A stretch of DNA of 62,261 nt from JAISFI01 sp031553775. Lineage in GTDB: Bacteria > Bacteroidota > Bacteroidia > Bacteroidales > Azobacteroidaceae. The notes under the pieces are model-generated. The model made no database searches. It was given only the letters and a program-made list of their open reading frames with translations, and had not been told where the DNA came from. Below are positions 32,830 to 41,508 of this stretch, piece after piece (position 1 is the first letter of the stretch; each line of letters starts with the position of its first letter). The stretch spans positions 1 to 62,261 of the forward strand of contig JAVBLA010000051.1 of NCBI GenBank assembly GCA_031553775.1, written 5' to 3'. The position numbers and the translations under genes are program-made.

Positions 32830-32865
32830 CAAATATACTGGTTTATTCCGGAATTATTACTTTTG
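32830..32865. promoter_or_regulatory. Divergent -7 boxes for DUF4861 and esterase genes
   Basis: Minus-strand TATATTTG at 32837-32830 faces the DUF4861 gene and plus-strand TACTTTTG at 32858-32865 faces the esterase gene. Both are full TAnnTTTG matches; their -33 elements are weak. The two promoters overlap back to back, so the genes may be co-controlled. Confidence 0.55.
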
Positions 32866-32888
32866 CAGCTGTATAAAAAATATCTGTT

Positions 32889-33767
32889 ATGAAACATCTG
32901 TTTAAAAACCGATGGATTCTTTTTTCCATCTGCATTTTTCAATTTACCTGTATGTCTGCACAAAAATATACCATCATCAAAATCTGGCCCAACGGCGCCG
33001 AAGAAAGTAATGGAATAACCGAAGAAGAAAAAGAAGATGCCGAAGGGGGAAGAATTCATAATATCTCGGAAGCATCCATGAAAGTCTTTCCTGCCGATCC
33101 GAAGAAAAATACCGGCATAGCCATATTGATCTGTCCTGGGGGAGGATATACATTGGAAGCTGCGCAACACGAAGGTACGCAATTTGCCGAATGGTATGCA
33201 GCCAATGGAATTACAGCGATCGTTCTGAAATACAGGTTGCCGAACCAACATCATCAGATTCCGTTGAAAGACACACAGGAAGCCATGCGTATCATCCGGA
33301 AGAACGCTTCCCAATGGGGAGTAGATCCGAAAAAGATAGGAGTTTCCGGATTTTCAGCCGGGGGACATCTGGCATCTACACTGCTCACTCATTTTGAAGC
33401 AGGCTGCCGGCCGGATTTCGGCATACTTTTCTACCCGGTCGTCAGCATGAAAGAATCCATCACTCATGCCGGATCAAGAAAAAATCTGTTAGGAGAAAAA
33501 TACGATAAAAACCTGGTCAGCCTATACTCCAATGAAGAGCAGGTAAAGGAAGATACTCCTCCTACCCTTCTGTTACTGAGTGATGACGATAAAACTGTCA
33601 TTCCCCAAAACAGCACGCTGTTTTACAATGCCTTAAAAACAAACAACATCCCTGCCAGCATGTATATATTTCCGGAAGGAGGGCATGGCTGGGGTTTTAA
33701 GAAGACATTCAAATATCACGAATACATGAAAGGGTTAGTACTTGACTGGTTAAAGAAATTAGAATAA
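32889..33767 (+). CDS. Secreted alpha/beta hydrolase, acetyl-xylan-esterase-like
   Basis: A 292-residue alpha/beta-hydrolase with a signal peptide (to about residue 24). The oxyanion region is ILICPGGGYTLEAAQHEG, the nucleophile elbow GFSAGGHLAS (Ser near 160), the acid LLSDDDKTV and the His in EGGHGWGF. This matches the BD-FAE/acetyl-xylan-esterase group that deacetylates plant polysaccharides. Length is normal for the family. The stop is 13 bases from the convergent STAS gene end. Confidence 0.88.
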   Translation: MKHLFKNRWILFSICIFQFTCMSAQKYTIIKIWPNGAEESNGITEEEKEDAEGGRIHNISEASMKVFPADPKKNTGIAILICPGGGYTLEAAQHEGTQFAEWYAANGITAIVLKYRLPNQHHQIPLKDTQEAMRIIRKNASQWGVDPKKIGVSGFSAGGHLASTLLTHFEAGCRPDFGILFYPVVSMKESITHAGSRKNLLGEKYDKNLVSLYSNEEQVKEDTPPTLLLLSDDDKTVIPQNSTLFYNALKTNNIPASMYIFPEGGHGWGFKKTFKYHEYMKGLVLDWLKKLE

Positions 33768-33779
33768 ATACCGTATTTT

Positions 33780-34121
33780 TTATTCATCCTCCAAAAACGA
33801 AAATGCTTCATCTTTGCTCGGACAAATATTCAGTAATTTTCCAAAGCCAGTCACATCGAATACATAATTTACGGAATCCTGAAGTCCGCAAACAACCAAT
33901 AGTACGCCTTTTTCCAGTGCTTGTTTGTATGCCGTCATAAAAACACGTAAGCCGGTACTGCTCACATAAATCAGATTTGAGCAATCGAGCAATAGTTTTT
34001 TGTCTTCACCCTGGAAGAACTCTTTTATTGCAGACTCAAAACCGGAATAATTTAAGATTTCCACAGATCCGTACAAGTCGAAAACAACGACATCTCCTTC
34101 TTTTCTACTTTGTAACTTCAT
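33780..34121 (-). CDS. STAS-domain anti-sigma-factor antagonist
   Basis: A 113-residue single STAS domain (SpoIIAA/RsbV type). The switch region LLLDCSNLIYVSSTGLRVFMTAYKQA contains the Ser normally phosphorylated by a partner kinase. It starts two bases after the stop of the SpoIIE-type phosphatase gene, so both are co-transcribed and probably work as substrate and phosphatase in a partner-switching pathway. The downstream target (sigma factor or other output) is not in view. Confidence 0.9.
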   Translation of the reverse strand: MKLQSRKEGDVVVFDLYGSVEILNYSGFESAIKEFFQGEDKKLLLDCSNLIYVSSTGLRVFMTAYKQALEKGVLLVVCGLQDSVNYVFDVTGFGKLLNICPSKDEAFSFLEDE

Positions 34122-34123
34122 AA

Positions 34124-36466
34124 TTATATGTTTTTGAATATTGATACAACGTTAAATTCTCCCTCCCTGGCATATTCGACCCTATCCATGATACTCCTTA
34201 CCAGGAAAAGTCCCCAACCTCCAATCTGCTGATCTTCAGCTGTAATTTCCCGGGGCCACTCTGAAGTCAGAATATCAAATGGAGGGCCCATATCTTTGAT
34301 AACCACTTTCAATACATCGGCATTGCAAGACAATTCTATTATAACAGGTTTGTTTTCATCGCCTTCATAAGCATACGAAATAATGTTCATCAAGAGCTCC
34401 TCCACTGCCAGGTTGATTTTCAGGGCATTTTGCTCTACCACCTTGTGACAGGAGCAATAGGATAATAATTTTCTCTGAAAATCACAGATTCCTTGTGTAC
34501 TACTATTTATTTTCATGGTAAAAACATCTTCGCCCAGATATTTAACAGTCATTACTGTTACATCATCCATCAATTCCTCATATCCTGTAGAATATGAATT
34601 GGCCATATCGATCAGTCCATTGGTGATTTCCGCCACACTTTCAGTGGAAGAAAGTTTTTTCAGGTGTTCTTTCACCTTTTCCAGTCCGAGGAACTGAACC
34701 TCATCTCTCCTGGCTTCATTTACTCCATCCGTGTACAAAATCAACGTATCGTTAGTACACATTTGTACCTTATCGAAGTTATACGCCAGCGTATCCAGCA
34801 TTCCCAACGGAATGCCATGTGTTTGGTCCAGTTCGGTCAACGAACCATCCGCCTTTTTCAGAAAAGGATAATTATGTCCTGCATTGGCATAGCAAAGAAG
34901 TCCTGTTTGAGCATCCAATACACCTACAAATAAAGTTACGAACATATTGGTTTCGTTTCCCAGGCATAATTCCTTATTGATCCGGGTAATTATTTCCCCC
35001 GGATTGATCCCGAAAATATTGGCACGGAAAAGCGTCCGGGCAATGGCCATCAGTAAAGCAGCCGGAACTCCATTTCCGGAAACATCTCCGATGGAGAATA
35101 TCAGGTATCTATCTTTGTACAGGATATAATCAAAAAAATCTCCACCGACTTCTTTAGCCGGCTGCACTTTTCCATATATTTCGATGGAGCGAAGCTGAGG
35201 AAATGCAGGATTGGCCTGAGGAATAATAGATTTCTGTATTTCTCTCGCTACACGCAACTCTCCCTCCATTTGTTCTTTATGCCGGATTTCAGCAAAATAG
35301 ACTTTCAATGCATCGATCATGACCTGCATGGAATGGTTCAATTGAGCAACTTCATCCTTGCTGTTGTTCTGGGGAAGCTGAATATCAAAGTTTCCCTGGG
35401 CAATCAGACGGGTTGAATCGGCTAACTGAGTCAAGGGCCTTGAAATACGGAAGATAATATAGAAAAAAATCAGGGATAACAACATCAAACCGGCAATTCC
35501 TATCTTTATCAAATTGGCATAAATAATATTCGCATCTTCAAAAAGCAAACGGTCGCTCAGAACAACCACAACATTCCAGTCATTGATACTCAACCTTTCG
35601 TAATTAATCCGGTTGTCGTCTATTAAAGAAAAATCAGATTCCGAAAGTTCATTATCCGCAATCTTCCGGGCAAAACTACGGATATACCGGGATCTGTCCG
35701 TTTTAACATTTTTCTGTACCCAGGCCTGGTCGATATCACTGGTCGTATAGGCTATCAATTCAGCCTGGGGGCCTATAATCGCAGCAAAACCCTCGGTAAA
35801 TTCAGAATTCTCACCAATCCAGTTAATAAACCATTCTGCAGAAATATACACACTCAACACACCCCGCATAACCGTAACAGCGGTTTCGTCGATATATTTG
35901 ATAGGTGCAACATAAGCAAAATATTGCCGGTTACCAAGTGTAGTTTCCATACGAACCGGAGAAAAAAACGGCTTACCGGAAGACATAACACGCAGAAAAT
36001 CGTCTGTTTTTACAGAATCCCTGTCTTCAGAGATTTCAACCTGGAAATAAGGATGCGACTCCCTGGTATAATAAGCGGTCAAAGCATACGGTTTCTGGTA
36101 AGAAAAGCTTCCTTCTTCAAAGCTAACACGGCAGGCATGTATTTCCGGATTTGCAAGCAGAAAATCTCTCAGATTACGCTTCAGTTTTTCTTCTTTGATC
36201 TGTTTGTCCCGGAATGTCAATTCCAGCATCTCCGACAACTTGACAATATGAGTAAGAAAAGAATTTGTGGTCAAACTAACATGTCGTGTTACTTCATTGG
36301 AACGCACATTAATATTATCGTCGACAACCTTCCTGAATAACACATAATTATACATCAATAACACGGCAAAAATCACACAGGCAGAAACCAACAGATACAA
36401 CATATACTTAAATCGTATGCTGTTATAAAAGTGATAGTACTTATGAGATAAATTTTGCCTTTTCAT
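34124..36466 (-). CDS. Membrane PP2C (SpoIIE-type) phosphatase with HAMP and fused HATPase domain
   Basis: The 780-residue sensor has a transmembrane segment (about 19-45), an extracytoplasmic sensing region (about 46-310), a second membrane segment (about 315-337), HAMP (about 340-392), a SpoIIE/PP2C phosphatase domain (about 420-640: GDVSGNGVPAALLMA, GHNYPFLK, LYTDGVNEARRDE, MDDVTVMTV) and a C-terminal RsbW-like ATPase domain (about 650-778: LAVEELLMNIISYAYEG, VIKDMGPPFD, GGWGLFLVRSIMD). Having phosphatase and kinase-like domains in one protein, next to a STAS partner, makes a compact two-gene partner switch. The input signal is unknown. Confidence 0.93.
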   Translation of the reverse strand: MKRQNLSHKYYHFYNSIRFKYMLYLLVSACVIFAVLLMYNYVLFRKVVDDNINVRSNEVTRHVSLTTNSFLTHIVKLSEMLELTFRDKQIKEEKLKRNLRDFLLANPEIHACRVSFEEGSFSYQKPYALTAYYTRESHPYFQVEISEDRDSVKTDDFLRVMSSGKPFFSPVRMETTLGNRQYFAYVAPIKYIDETAVTVMRGVLSVYISAEWFINWIGENSEFTEGFAAIIGPQAELIAYTTSDIDQAWVQKNVKTDRSRYIRSFARKIADNELSESDFSLIDDNRINYERLSINDWNVVVVLSDRLLFEDANIIYANLIKIGIAGLMLLSLIFFYIIFRISRPLTQLADSTRLIAQGNFDIQLPQNNSKDEVAQLNHSMQVMIDALKVYFAEIRHKEQMEGELRVAREIQKSIIPQANPAFPQLRSIEIYGKVQPAKEVGGDFFDYILYKDRYLIFSIGDVSGNGVPAALLMAIARTLFRANIFGINPGEIITRINKELCLGNETNMFVTLFVGVLDAQTGLLCYANAGHNYPFLKKADGSLTELDQTHGIPLGMLDTLAYNFDKVQMCTNDTLILYTDGVNEARRDEVQFLGLEKVKEHLKKLSSTESVAEITNGLIDMANSYSTGYEELMDDVTVMTVKYLGEDVFTMKINSSTQGICDFQRKLLSYCSCHKVVEQNALKINLAVEELLMNIISYAYEGDENKPVIIELSCNADVLKVVIKDMGPPFDILTSEWPREITAEDQQIGGWGLFLVRSIMDRVEYAREGEFNVVSIFKNI

Positions 36467-36553
36467 TTGTTATATAATGTAATGCGATATATCCAGGGTC
36501 AATTACATGTGGTTTACCATGGTGTATTTTGCATGTACTCGCTCATCCACGGA

Positions 36554-36585
36554 CAAAAGTACGTTAAATGACCGAAAAATCCAAC
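36554..36585 (-). promoter_or_regulatory. Promoter of the SpoIIE-STAS operon
   Basis: On the minus strand: GTTG (36585-36582), 20 bases, TACTTTTG (36561-36554); one mismatch to the consensus. The start codon lies 88 bases downstream. Confidence 0.6.
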
Positions 36586-36645
36586 TATTTAAATGCTTTT
36601 ATTGGTTTTTTTGAGGTAAAAAATGAGTATTTGCATCTTTTTTGC

Positions 36646-36653
36646 TACTTTTG
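36646..36653 (+). promoter_or_regulatory. -7 box for the histidine operon
   Basis: TACTTTTG is a full TAnnTTTG match; the -33 region is weak (AATG). A start near 36660 would leave a leader of about 130 bases before hisH. The leader shows no His-rich leader peptide. Confidence 0.5.
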
Positions 36654-36792
36654 CATGAATTTTATTCGCTAGCAGGAAAACGAACGTTTTCGTTAAGCAA
36701 TGAGCAGAAGCAAAATAAATTTTGATTATGCCATTGCGAGAAAACGGATAAATTCATTGAACTATTATTCCTGTTTTTTTCCACATTCAAAC

Positions 36793-37383
36793 ATGCAAGT
36801 AGCAATAATAAAATATAATGCCGGTAATATATATTCTGTCGATTATGCTTTGAGACGAATAGGAATAGAACCGGTTATTACTGCAGACAAAACCGTCATC
36901 CGGCAAGCCGACAAGGTAATTTTTCCCGGTCAGGGAGAAGCAGGATGTACCATGCAGTATCTGCGGGAAAACCGACTGGATATTGTAATAAAGGAACTGA
37001 CACAACCGGTATTGGGTATTTGCATAGGCATGCAGTTAATGTGCAAACACTCTGAAGAAGCCAACACTGACTGCCTGGGGATATTCGATGCGGAAGTCCG
37101 CCGTTTTTCTCCGGAGCAAAAAGGATACAAAGTTCCTCATATGGGATGGAACAACCTGCAACAAATGCAAAGCAAGCTTTTCCGGAATATGGAAAATGAT
37201 GCATTTGTATATTTTGTTCATAGTTTTTATGTACCGGTTTGCAATGAAACAATCGCCATTAGCGATTATATCCAGCCCTTCAGTGCTGCCCTTAAGAAAG
37301 ATAATTTTTATGCTACTCAGTTTCATCCTGAAAAAAGTGGAAAAACAGGGGAAAGCGTTCTTCAGAATTTTATTGCCTTATGA
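36793..37383 (+). CDS. hisH: Imidazole glycerol phosphate synthase, glutaminase subunit
   Basis: HisH hydrolyses glutamine and passes ammonia to HisF in the fifth step of histidine synthesis. The start at 36793 (MQVAIIKYNAGNIYSV) is chosen because the family begins this way; the 31-residue upstream extension has no family likeness. The product is 196 residues, normal. The class I amidotransferase triad is visible: Cys in GICIGMQ, and His and Glu in TQFHPEKSG. Its stop overlaps the hisA start by four bases (ATGA), so translation is coupled. Confidence 0.96.
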   Translation: MQVAIIKYNAGNIYSVDYALRRIGIEPVITADKTVIRQADKVIFPGQGEAGCTMQYLRENRLDIVIKELTQPVLGICIGMQLMCKHSEEANTDCLGIFDAEVRRFSPEQKGYKVPHMGWNNLQQMQSKLFRNMENDAFVYFVHSFYVPVCNETIAISDYIQPFSAALKKDNFYATQFHPEKSGKTGESVLQNFIAL

Positions 37384-38099
37384 TAGAAATTATTCCGGCC
37401 ATAGACATTATCGATGGAAAGTGTGTCCGCCTTTCACAAGGTGATTATAACCGGAAAACGGTATATAACGAGGATCCGTTAGAAGTTGCCAGGATGTTTG
37501 AAGACCATGGTATCCGGCGATTACACCTGGTCGATCTTGATGGGGCCAAAGCGCACCGGATTATCAATTACCAGACTCTTTACCGGATAGCTAACAGAAC
37601 TTCACTTACAATTGATTTCGGAGGAGGATTAAAAACGGAAGAAGACCTGAAAATCGCCTTTGAAAATGGAGCCGAGATGATTACCGGCGGCAGCATTGCC
37701 GTCAAAAACCCGGATATTTTCGAACAATGGATCCGGACATTCGGAGTCGATCGAATAATCCTCGGCGCCGATTGCCGGGATAAAAGGATAGCAGTGCAAG
37801 GCTGGTTAGAGTCCACTTCCATAGAAATACTTCCTTTCATCAAAGATTGGAAGGAAAAAGGAATCCGGAAGGTTATCTGCACAGACATCAGTAAAGACGG
37901 AATGCTGAAAGGTCCGGCCACCGAGCTGTACCGCGAAATTTCGGCTGAGATCGATAATATATACCTGATTGCAAGCGGAGGAGTAAGCAATCTGCAGGAT
38001 ATTATAAATCTGGAAGAAGCAGGCATTCCCGCAGTAATCCTGGGGAAAGCCATTTATGAAGGTAAAATACAAATCAAAGAACTTTCAAAACTATGTTAG
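37380..38099 (+). CDS. hisA: ProFAR isomerase
   Basis: A 239-residue (beta/alpha)8 barrel that isomerises ProFAR to PRFAR. Catalytic Asp8 is in IPAIDIIDGKCVRLSQGDY and the second Asp in CTDISKDGMLKG; phosphate-binding loops are DFGGGLK and IASGGVSN. It sits between hisH and hisF with overlaps on both sides (four and seven bases). Confidence 0.97.
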   Translation: MIEIIPAIDIIDGKCVRLSQGDYNRKTVYNEDPLEVARMFEDHGIRRLHLVDLDGAKAHRIINYQTLYRIANRTSLTIDFGGGLKTEEDLKIAFENGAEMITGGSIAVKNPDIFEQWIRTFGVDRIILGADCRDKRIAVQGWLESTSIEILPFIKDWKEKGIRKVICTDISKDGMLKGPATELYREISAEIDNIYLIASGGVSNLQDIINLEEAGIPAVILGKAIYEGKIQIKELSKLC

Positions 38100-38845
38100 C
38101 AAAGCGTATCATCCCTTGTCTCGATGTAAAAGACGGTAAAACCGTAAAGGGAGTCAATTTTGTCAATTTCAGGGATGCCGGAGACCCGGTAGAACTGGGA
38201 GCCCGGTACAGTGAAGAAGGAGCCGACGAATTAGTATTCTTAGACATCACCGCTTCACACGAAGGAAGAAAAACATTTACTGAACTGGTAACCCGGGTAG
38301 CGGCTAACATCAATATCCCCTTTACCGTAGGAGGAGGCATCCATGAACTCTCGGATGTAGACCGGTTGCTCAGTGCGGGCGCCGACAAAATATCTATCAA
38401 CTCTGCAGCCATCCGGAATCCTCAACTGATCGAAAATATCGCGAAAAATTTCGGTAACCAGGTATGTGTAGTAGCTATCGATGCCCAACTGGAAAACGGG
38501 GAATGGATCTGCTACCTCAACGGAGGACGGATATCTACCGGTAAAAACCTGTTTACATGGGCCAAAGAAGCTGAAAATCTGGGCGCCGGAGAAATTCTCT
38601 TTACCAGCATGAGTCACGATGGTGTCAAACAAGGATACCCAAACGATGCCCTGTCCATATTGGCAGATACACTCAAGATTCCGGTTATCGCATCCGGAGG
38701 AGCCGGTAAGATGGAAGATTTCAAAGAGGCATTCACTATCGGGAAAGCCGATGCAGCTTTAGCCGCCAGCGTATTCCACTTCGGAGAAATAAAAATCAAA
38801 GAGCTGAAAGCATATCTGAAAAATGCAGGAATCAGTATAAGATAA
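38093..38845 (+). CDS. hisF: Imidazole glycerol phosphate synthase, cyclase subunit
   Basis: A 250-residue barrel, partner of HisH, giving imidazole glycerol phosphate and AICAR. Catalytic Asp11 is in RIIPCLDVKDGKTVKGVNF and the second Asp in VCVVAIDAQ; phosphate loops are VGGGIHE and IASGGAG. The start lies inside the hisA end, so coupled. It is followed by a 50-base A+T-rich gap with a short TTTCAAT-type repeat before hisIE. Confidence 0.97.
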   Translation: MLAKRIIPCLDVKDGKTVKGVNFVNFRDAGDPVELGARYSEEGADELVFLDITASHEGRKTFTELVTRVAANINIPFTVGGGIHELSDVDRLLSAGADKISINSAAIRNPQLIENIAKNFGNQVCVVAIDAQLENGEWICYLNGGRISTGKNLFTWAKEAENLGAGEILFTSMSHDGVKQGYPNDALSILADTLKIPVIASGGAGKMEDFKEAFTIGKADAALAASVFHFGEIKIKELKAYLKNAGISIR

Positions 38846-38895
38846 ACCCTCTTTTCATTTTCATATTTCATATTTCAATTTTCAATTATTTGTGC

Positions 38896-39489
38896 ATGAA
38901 ACTAAACTTCGATAAACTAAACGGCCTGATCCCCGCCATCATACAAGACCATCATACAAACAAAGTACTGATGCTCGGATTTATGAATGAAGAAGCACTT
39001 GAAAAAACAAGGGCAACAGGTAAAGTGACTTTTTTCAGCAGAACCAAAAACCGGTTGTGGACCAAGGGCGAAGAAAGCGGAAACTTCCTGAATGTGATAA
39101 GCATCCTTGAAGACTGCGACATGGACACCCTACTCATTAAAGCACGCCCGGAAGGACCGGTCTGCCATACAGGACAGGATACCTGCTTCAATGAAAAAAA
39201 CCGGGAAGACATTATGTTTTTGAAATATTTGCAGGATTTTATCGATCGCAGAAGGCATGAAATGCCCGAAGGATCCTATACCACTTCCCTCTTCAATAAA
39301 GGGATCAACCGCATCGCTCAAAAAGTGGGAGAAGAAGCGGTAGAAACGGTGATCGAAGCGACCAACGGATCCGACGAAGCTTTGCTTTACGAAGCTTCCG
39401 ACCTGATATACCACCTGATTGTCCTGTTGACATACAAAGGTTACCGGCTCGAAGATTTATCTAAAGAATTACAAAAAAGACATCAATAG
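38896..39489 (+). CDS. hisIE: Bifunctional phosphoribosyl-AMP cyclohydrolase / phosphoribosyl-ATP pyrophosphatase
   Basis: HisI (about 1-105) contains the metal-binding CDMDTLLIKA and GPVCHTGQDTCF Cys/His sites; HisE (about 112-197) contains SYTTSLFNKG and KVGEEAVETVIEA. It catalyses the second and third steps of histidine synthesis. The ATG at 38896 is preferred over an upstream TTG. The fusion is usual in Bacteroidota. hisG, hisD, hisC and hisB are not in this window. Confidence 0.96.
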   Translation: MKLNFDKLNGLIPAIIQDHHTNKVLMLGFMNEEALEKTRATGKVTFFSRTKNRLWTKGEESGNFLNVISILEDCDMDTLLIKARPEGPVCHTGQDTCFNEKNREDIMFLKYLQDFIDRRRHEMPEGSYTTSLFNKGINRIAQKVGEEAVETVIEATNGSDEALLYEASDLIYHLIVLLTYKGYRLEDLSKELQKRHQ

Positions 39490-39491
39490 CT

Positions 39492-40169
39492 GTGGAAGAT
39501 CAACTGCTTATCCGTTATAAAAATGTAGAAATCCAACGGGATGAAAACATTGTGCTCCGTGACGTTTCTTTTGAAATGAAAAAAGGAGAATTTCTGTATA
39601 TCATCGGAAAGGTAGGTTCAGGAAAAAGCACTTTGCTGAAAAGCCTGTATTGCGAAACTTTTTTCACCGAAGGGGAAGGAATGATCCTGGGTTACGACCT
39701 GAAGAGAATTAAAAGAAAAGAAATCCCTTACCTGAGAAGAAAAATAGGAATCGTATTCCAGGACTTTCAATTACTGACCGACCGCTCCGTTGAAAAAAAC
39801 CTGCAATTTGTACTGAAAGCCACCGGCTGGAAAGACAAAACTAAAATCAATGAACGAATAGCAGAGGTATTGACACAGGTAAACATGCTCAACAAAGGGT
39901 ATAAAATGCCTCACGAACTTTCGGGAGGAGAGCAACAGCGAATCGTCATCGCCCGTGCATTGCTCAATTCTCCAGAGCTGATACTGGCCGACGAACCGAC
40001 CGGAAACCTCGATCCGGAAACCGGGCAACAGATCGTGCAATTGTTACAGGATATCTGTGACACCGGCACTTCTGTTATTATGAGTACGCATAACTACCAA
40101 TTGGTACAAACTTTCCCCGGGAAAGTAAAAAAATGTGAGAACGGATTATTAAGTGATTACGAACTGTAG
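39492..40169 (+). CDS. ftsE: Cell-division ABC ATPase FtsE
   Basis: A 225-residue ATPase with Walker A GKVGSGKST, Q-loop VFQDFQLL, signature LSGGEQQR, Walker B LILADEPTGNLD and switch His in STHNY. It starts with GTG two bases after the hisIE stop. FtsE with FtsX controls peptidoglycan hydrolases at the division site. Its partner ftsX is not adjacent but at 46209; the spacing to hisIE and lysC suggests it is transcribed with biosynthetic genes. Confidence 0.9.
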   Translation: MEDQLLIRYKNVEIQRDENIVLRDVSFEMKKGEFLYIIGKVGSGKSTLLKSLYCETFFTEGEGMILGYDLKRIKRKEIPYLRRKIGIVFQDFQLLTDRSVEKNLQFVLKATGWKDKTKINERIAEVLTQVNMLNKGYKMPHELSGGEQQRIVIARALLNSPELILADEPTGNLDPETGQQIVQLLQDICDTGTSVIMSTHNYQLVQTFPGKVKKCENGLLSDYEL

Positions 40170-40184
40170 ATAATTTCAAAAGAG

Positions 40185-41501
40185 ATGAAGGTATTGAAAT
40201 TTGGAGGAACCTCTCTGGGCTCCGCAGCAAGAATAAAACATGTGGCAGGATTGATCCGGCAGAACCCCAAAAATATCATTGTTCTGTCTGCCATGTCGGG
40301 AACCACCAATACACTGGTGGATATAGCCGATTACCTATATAAAAAGAATCCGGATGGAGCCAACGAAATCATCAACCAGCTCGAACAGAAATATATTGAG
40401 CATTGCAAAGAATTATATCAGACAGATAATTACAAAAATCAAGCGATAGAATCTCTTAAATTGCATTTTGATTACATCCGTTCTTTAACAAAGGATCTTT
40501 TCACCTTGTTTGAAGAAAAATCAATCCTGGCACAGGGAGAACTGACTTCCACCATGATGATGCAGCTATATCTTCAGGAACAGGGGATCAATGCCGTTAT
40601 TCTTCCGGCCCTCGATTTCATGAGGACCGACAAGAACTCGGAACCTGATATTGTCTATATCAAGGAAAAATTATTGAAGCAATTAGACAATTACCCGGAA
40701 GCAGAAGTCTATATCACTGAAGGATTCATTTGCAGGAATGCCTACGGAGAAATCGACAACCTGCTGAGAGGTGGCAGCGACTACAGCGCCTCTCTGATCG
40801 GAGCGGCTGTACAAGCTGAAGAAATCCAGATATGGACAGACATCGACGGAATGCACAACAATGATCCCAGGTATGTTGAAAATACACTTCCGGTGAGAAA
40901 CCTGCATTTCGAAGAAGCCGCCGAACTGGCCTATTTCGGAGCTAAAATACTTCACCCGACCTGTATCTTACCGGCTAAATTATCGAATATTCCCGTAAGA
41001 TTGCTGAATACACTGGCACCGGAAGCTCCCGGCACTCTGATCTCCAACGAAACCAGGAAAGGTTTTATCAAGGCTGTAGCTGCCAAAGACGGGATCACTG
41101 CAATCAGGATCAAATCCGGACGAATGTTACTTGCTTACGGATTCCTACGGAAAGTATTCGAGATTTTCGAAAGCTACCAGACTCCTATCGATATGATCGC
41201 TACATCGGAAGTCGGGGTATCTGTTACGGTAGACAATAACAAAAATATAGACGGGATTATAGACGACCTGAAAAAATACGGCACCGTTACCATCGATAAA
41301 GATATGGTAATCATCTGTGTAGTAGGCGATCTGGAATGGAAAAACGTAGGATTCGAAACCAAAGCACTGGATGCACTGAAAGAGATTCCTGTACGGATGA
41401 TTTCATATGGAGGAAGCAACTATAACATTTCATTCCTCATACAATCGGAAGACAAGCAAAGGGCATTGCAAGCTCTCAGTAAACACTTATTTAATGCTTA
41501 A
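40185..41501 (+). CDS. lysC: Aspartate kinase
   Basis: A monofunctional 438-residue aspartokinase, first enzyme of the lysine/threonine/methionine branch. The N-terminal signature is KFGGTSLGSAARI, with LRGGSDYSASLIGAA and EAAELAYFGAKILHP in the catalytic domain (about 1-290). Two ACT domains follow (about 300-438) for feedback control (MIATSEVGVSVTVDN, VRMISYGGSNYNISFLI). Its stop is seven bases from lysA, matching its use for lysine and diaminopimelate. Confidence 0.95.
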   Translation: MKVLKFGGTSLGSAARIKHVAGLIRQNPKNIIVLSAMSGTTNTLVDIADYLYKKNPDGANEIINQLEQKYIEHCKELYQTDNYKNQAIESLKLHFDYIRSLTKDLFTLFEEKSILAQGELTSTMMMQLYLQEQGINAVILPALDFMRTDKNSEPDIVYIKEKLLKQLDNYPEAEVYITEGFICRNAYGEIDNLLRGGSDYSASLIGAAVQAEEIQIWTDIDGMHNNDPRYVENTLPVRNLHFEEAAELAYFGAKILHPTCILPAKLSNIPVRLLNTLAPEAPGTLISNETRKGFIKAVAAKDGITAIRIKSGRMLLAYGFLRKVFEIFESYQTPIDMIATSEVGVSVTVDNNKNIDGIIDDLKKYGTVTIDKDMVIICVVGDLEWKNVGFETKALDALKEIPVRMISYGGSNYNISFLIQSEDKQRALQALSKHLFNA

Positions 41502-41508
41502 TCGATAA

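Noticed and set aside
36700..36792. N-terminal extension of HisH or a histidine leader peptide
   Set aside because: The 31 residues contain a single His, no attenuator hairpin was evident, and the family begins at the Met at 36793.
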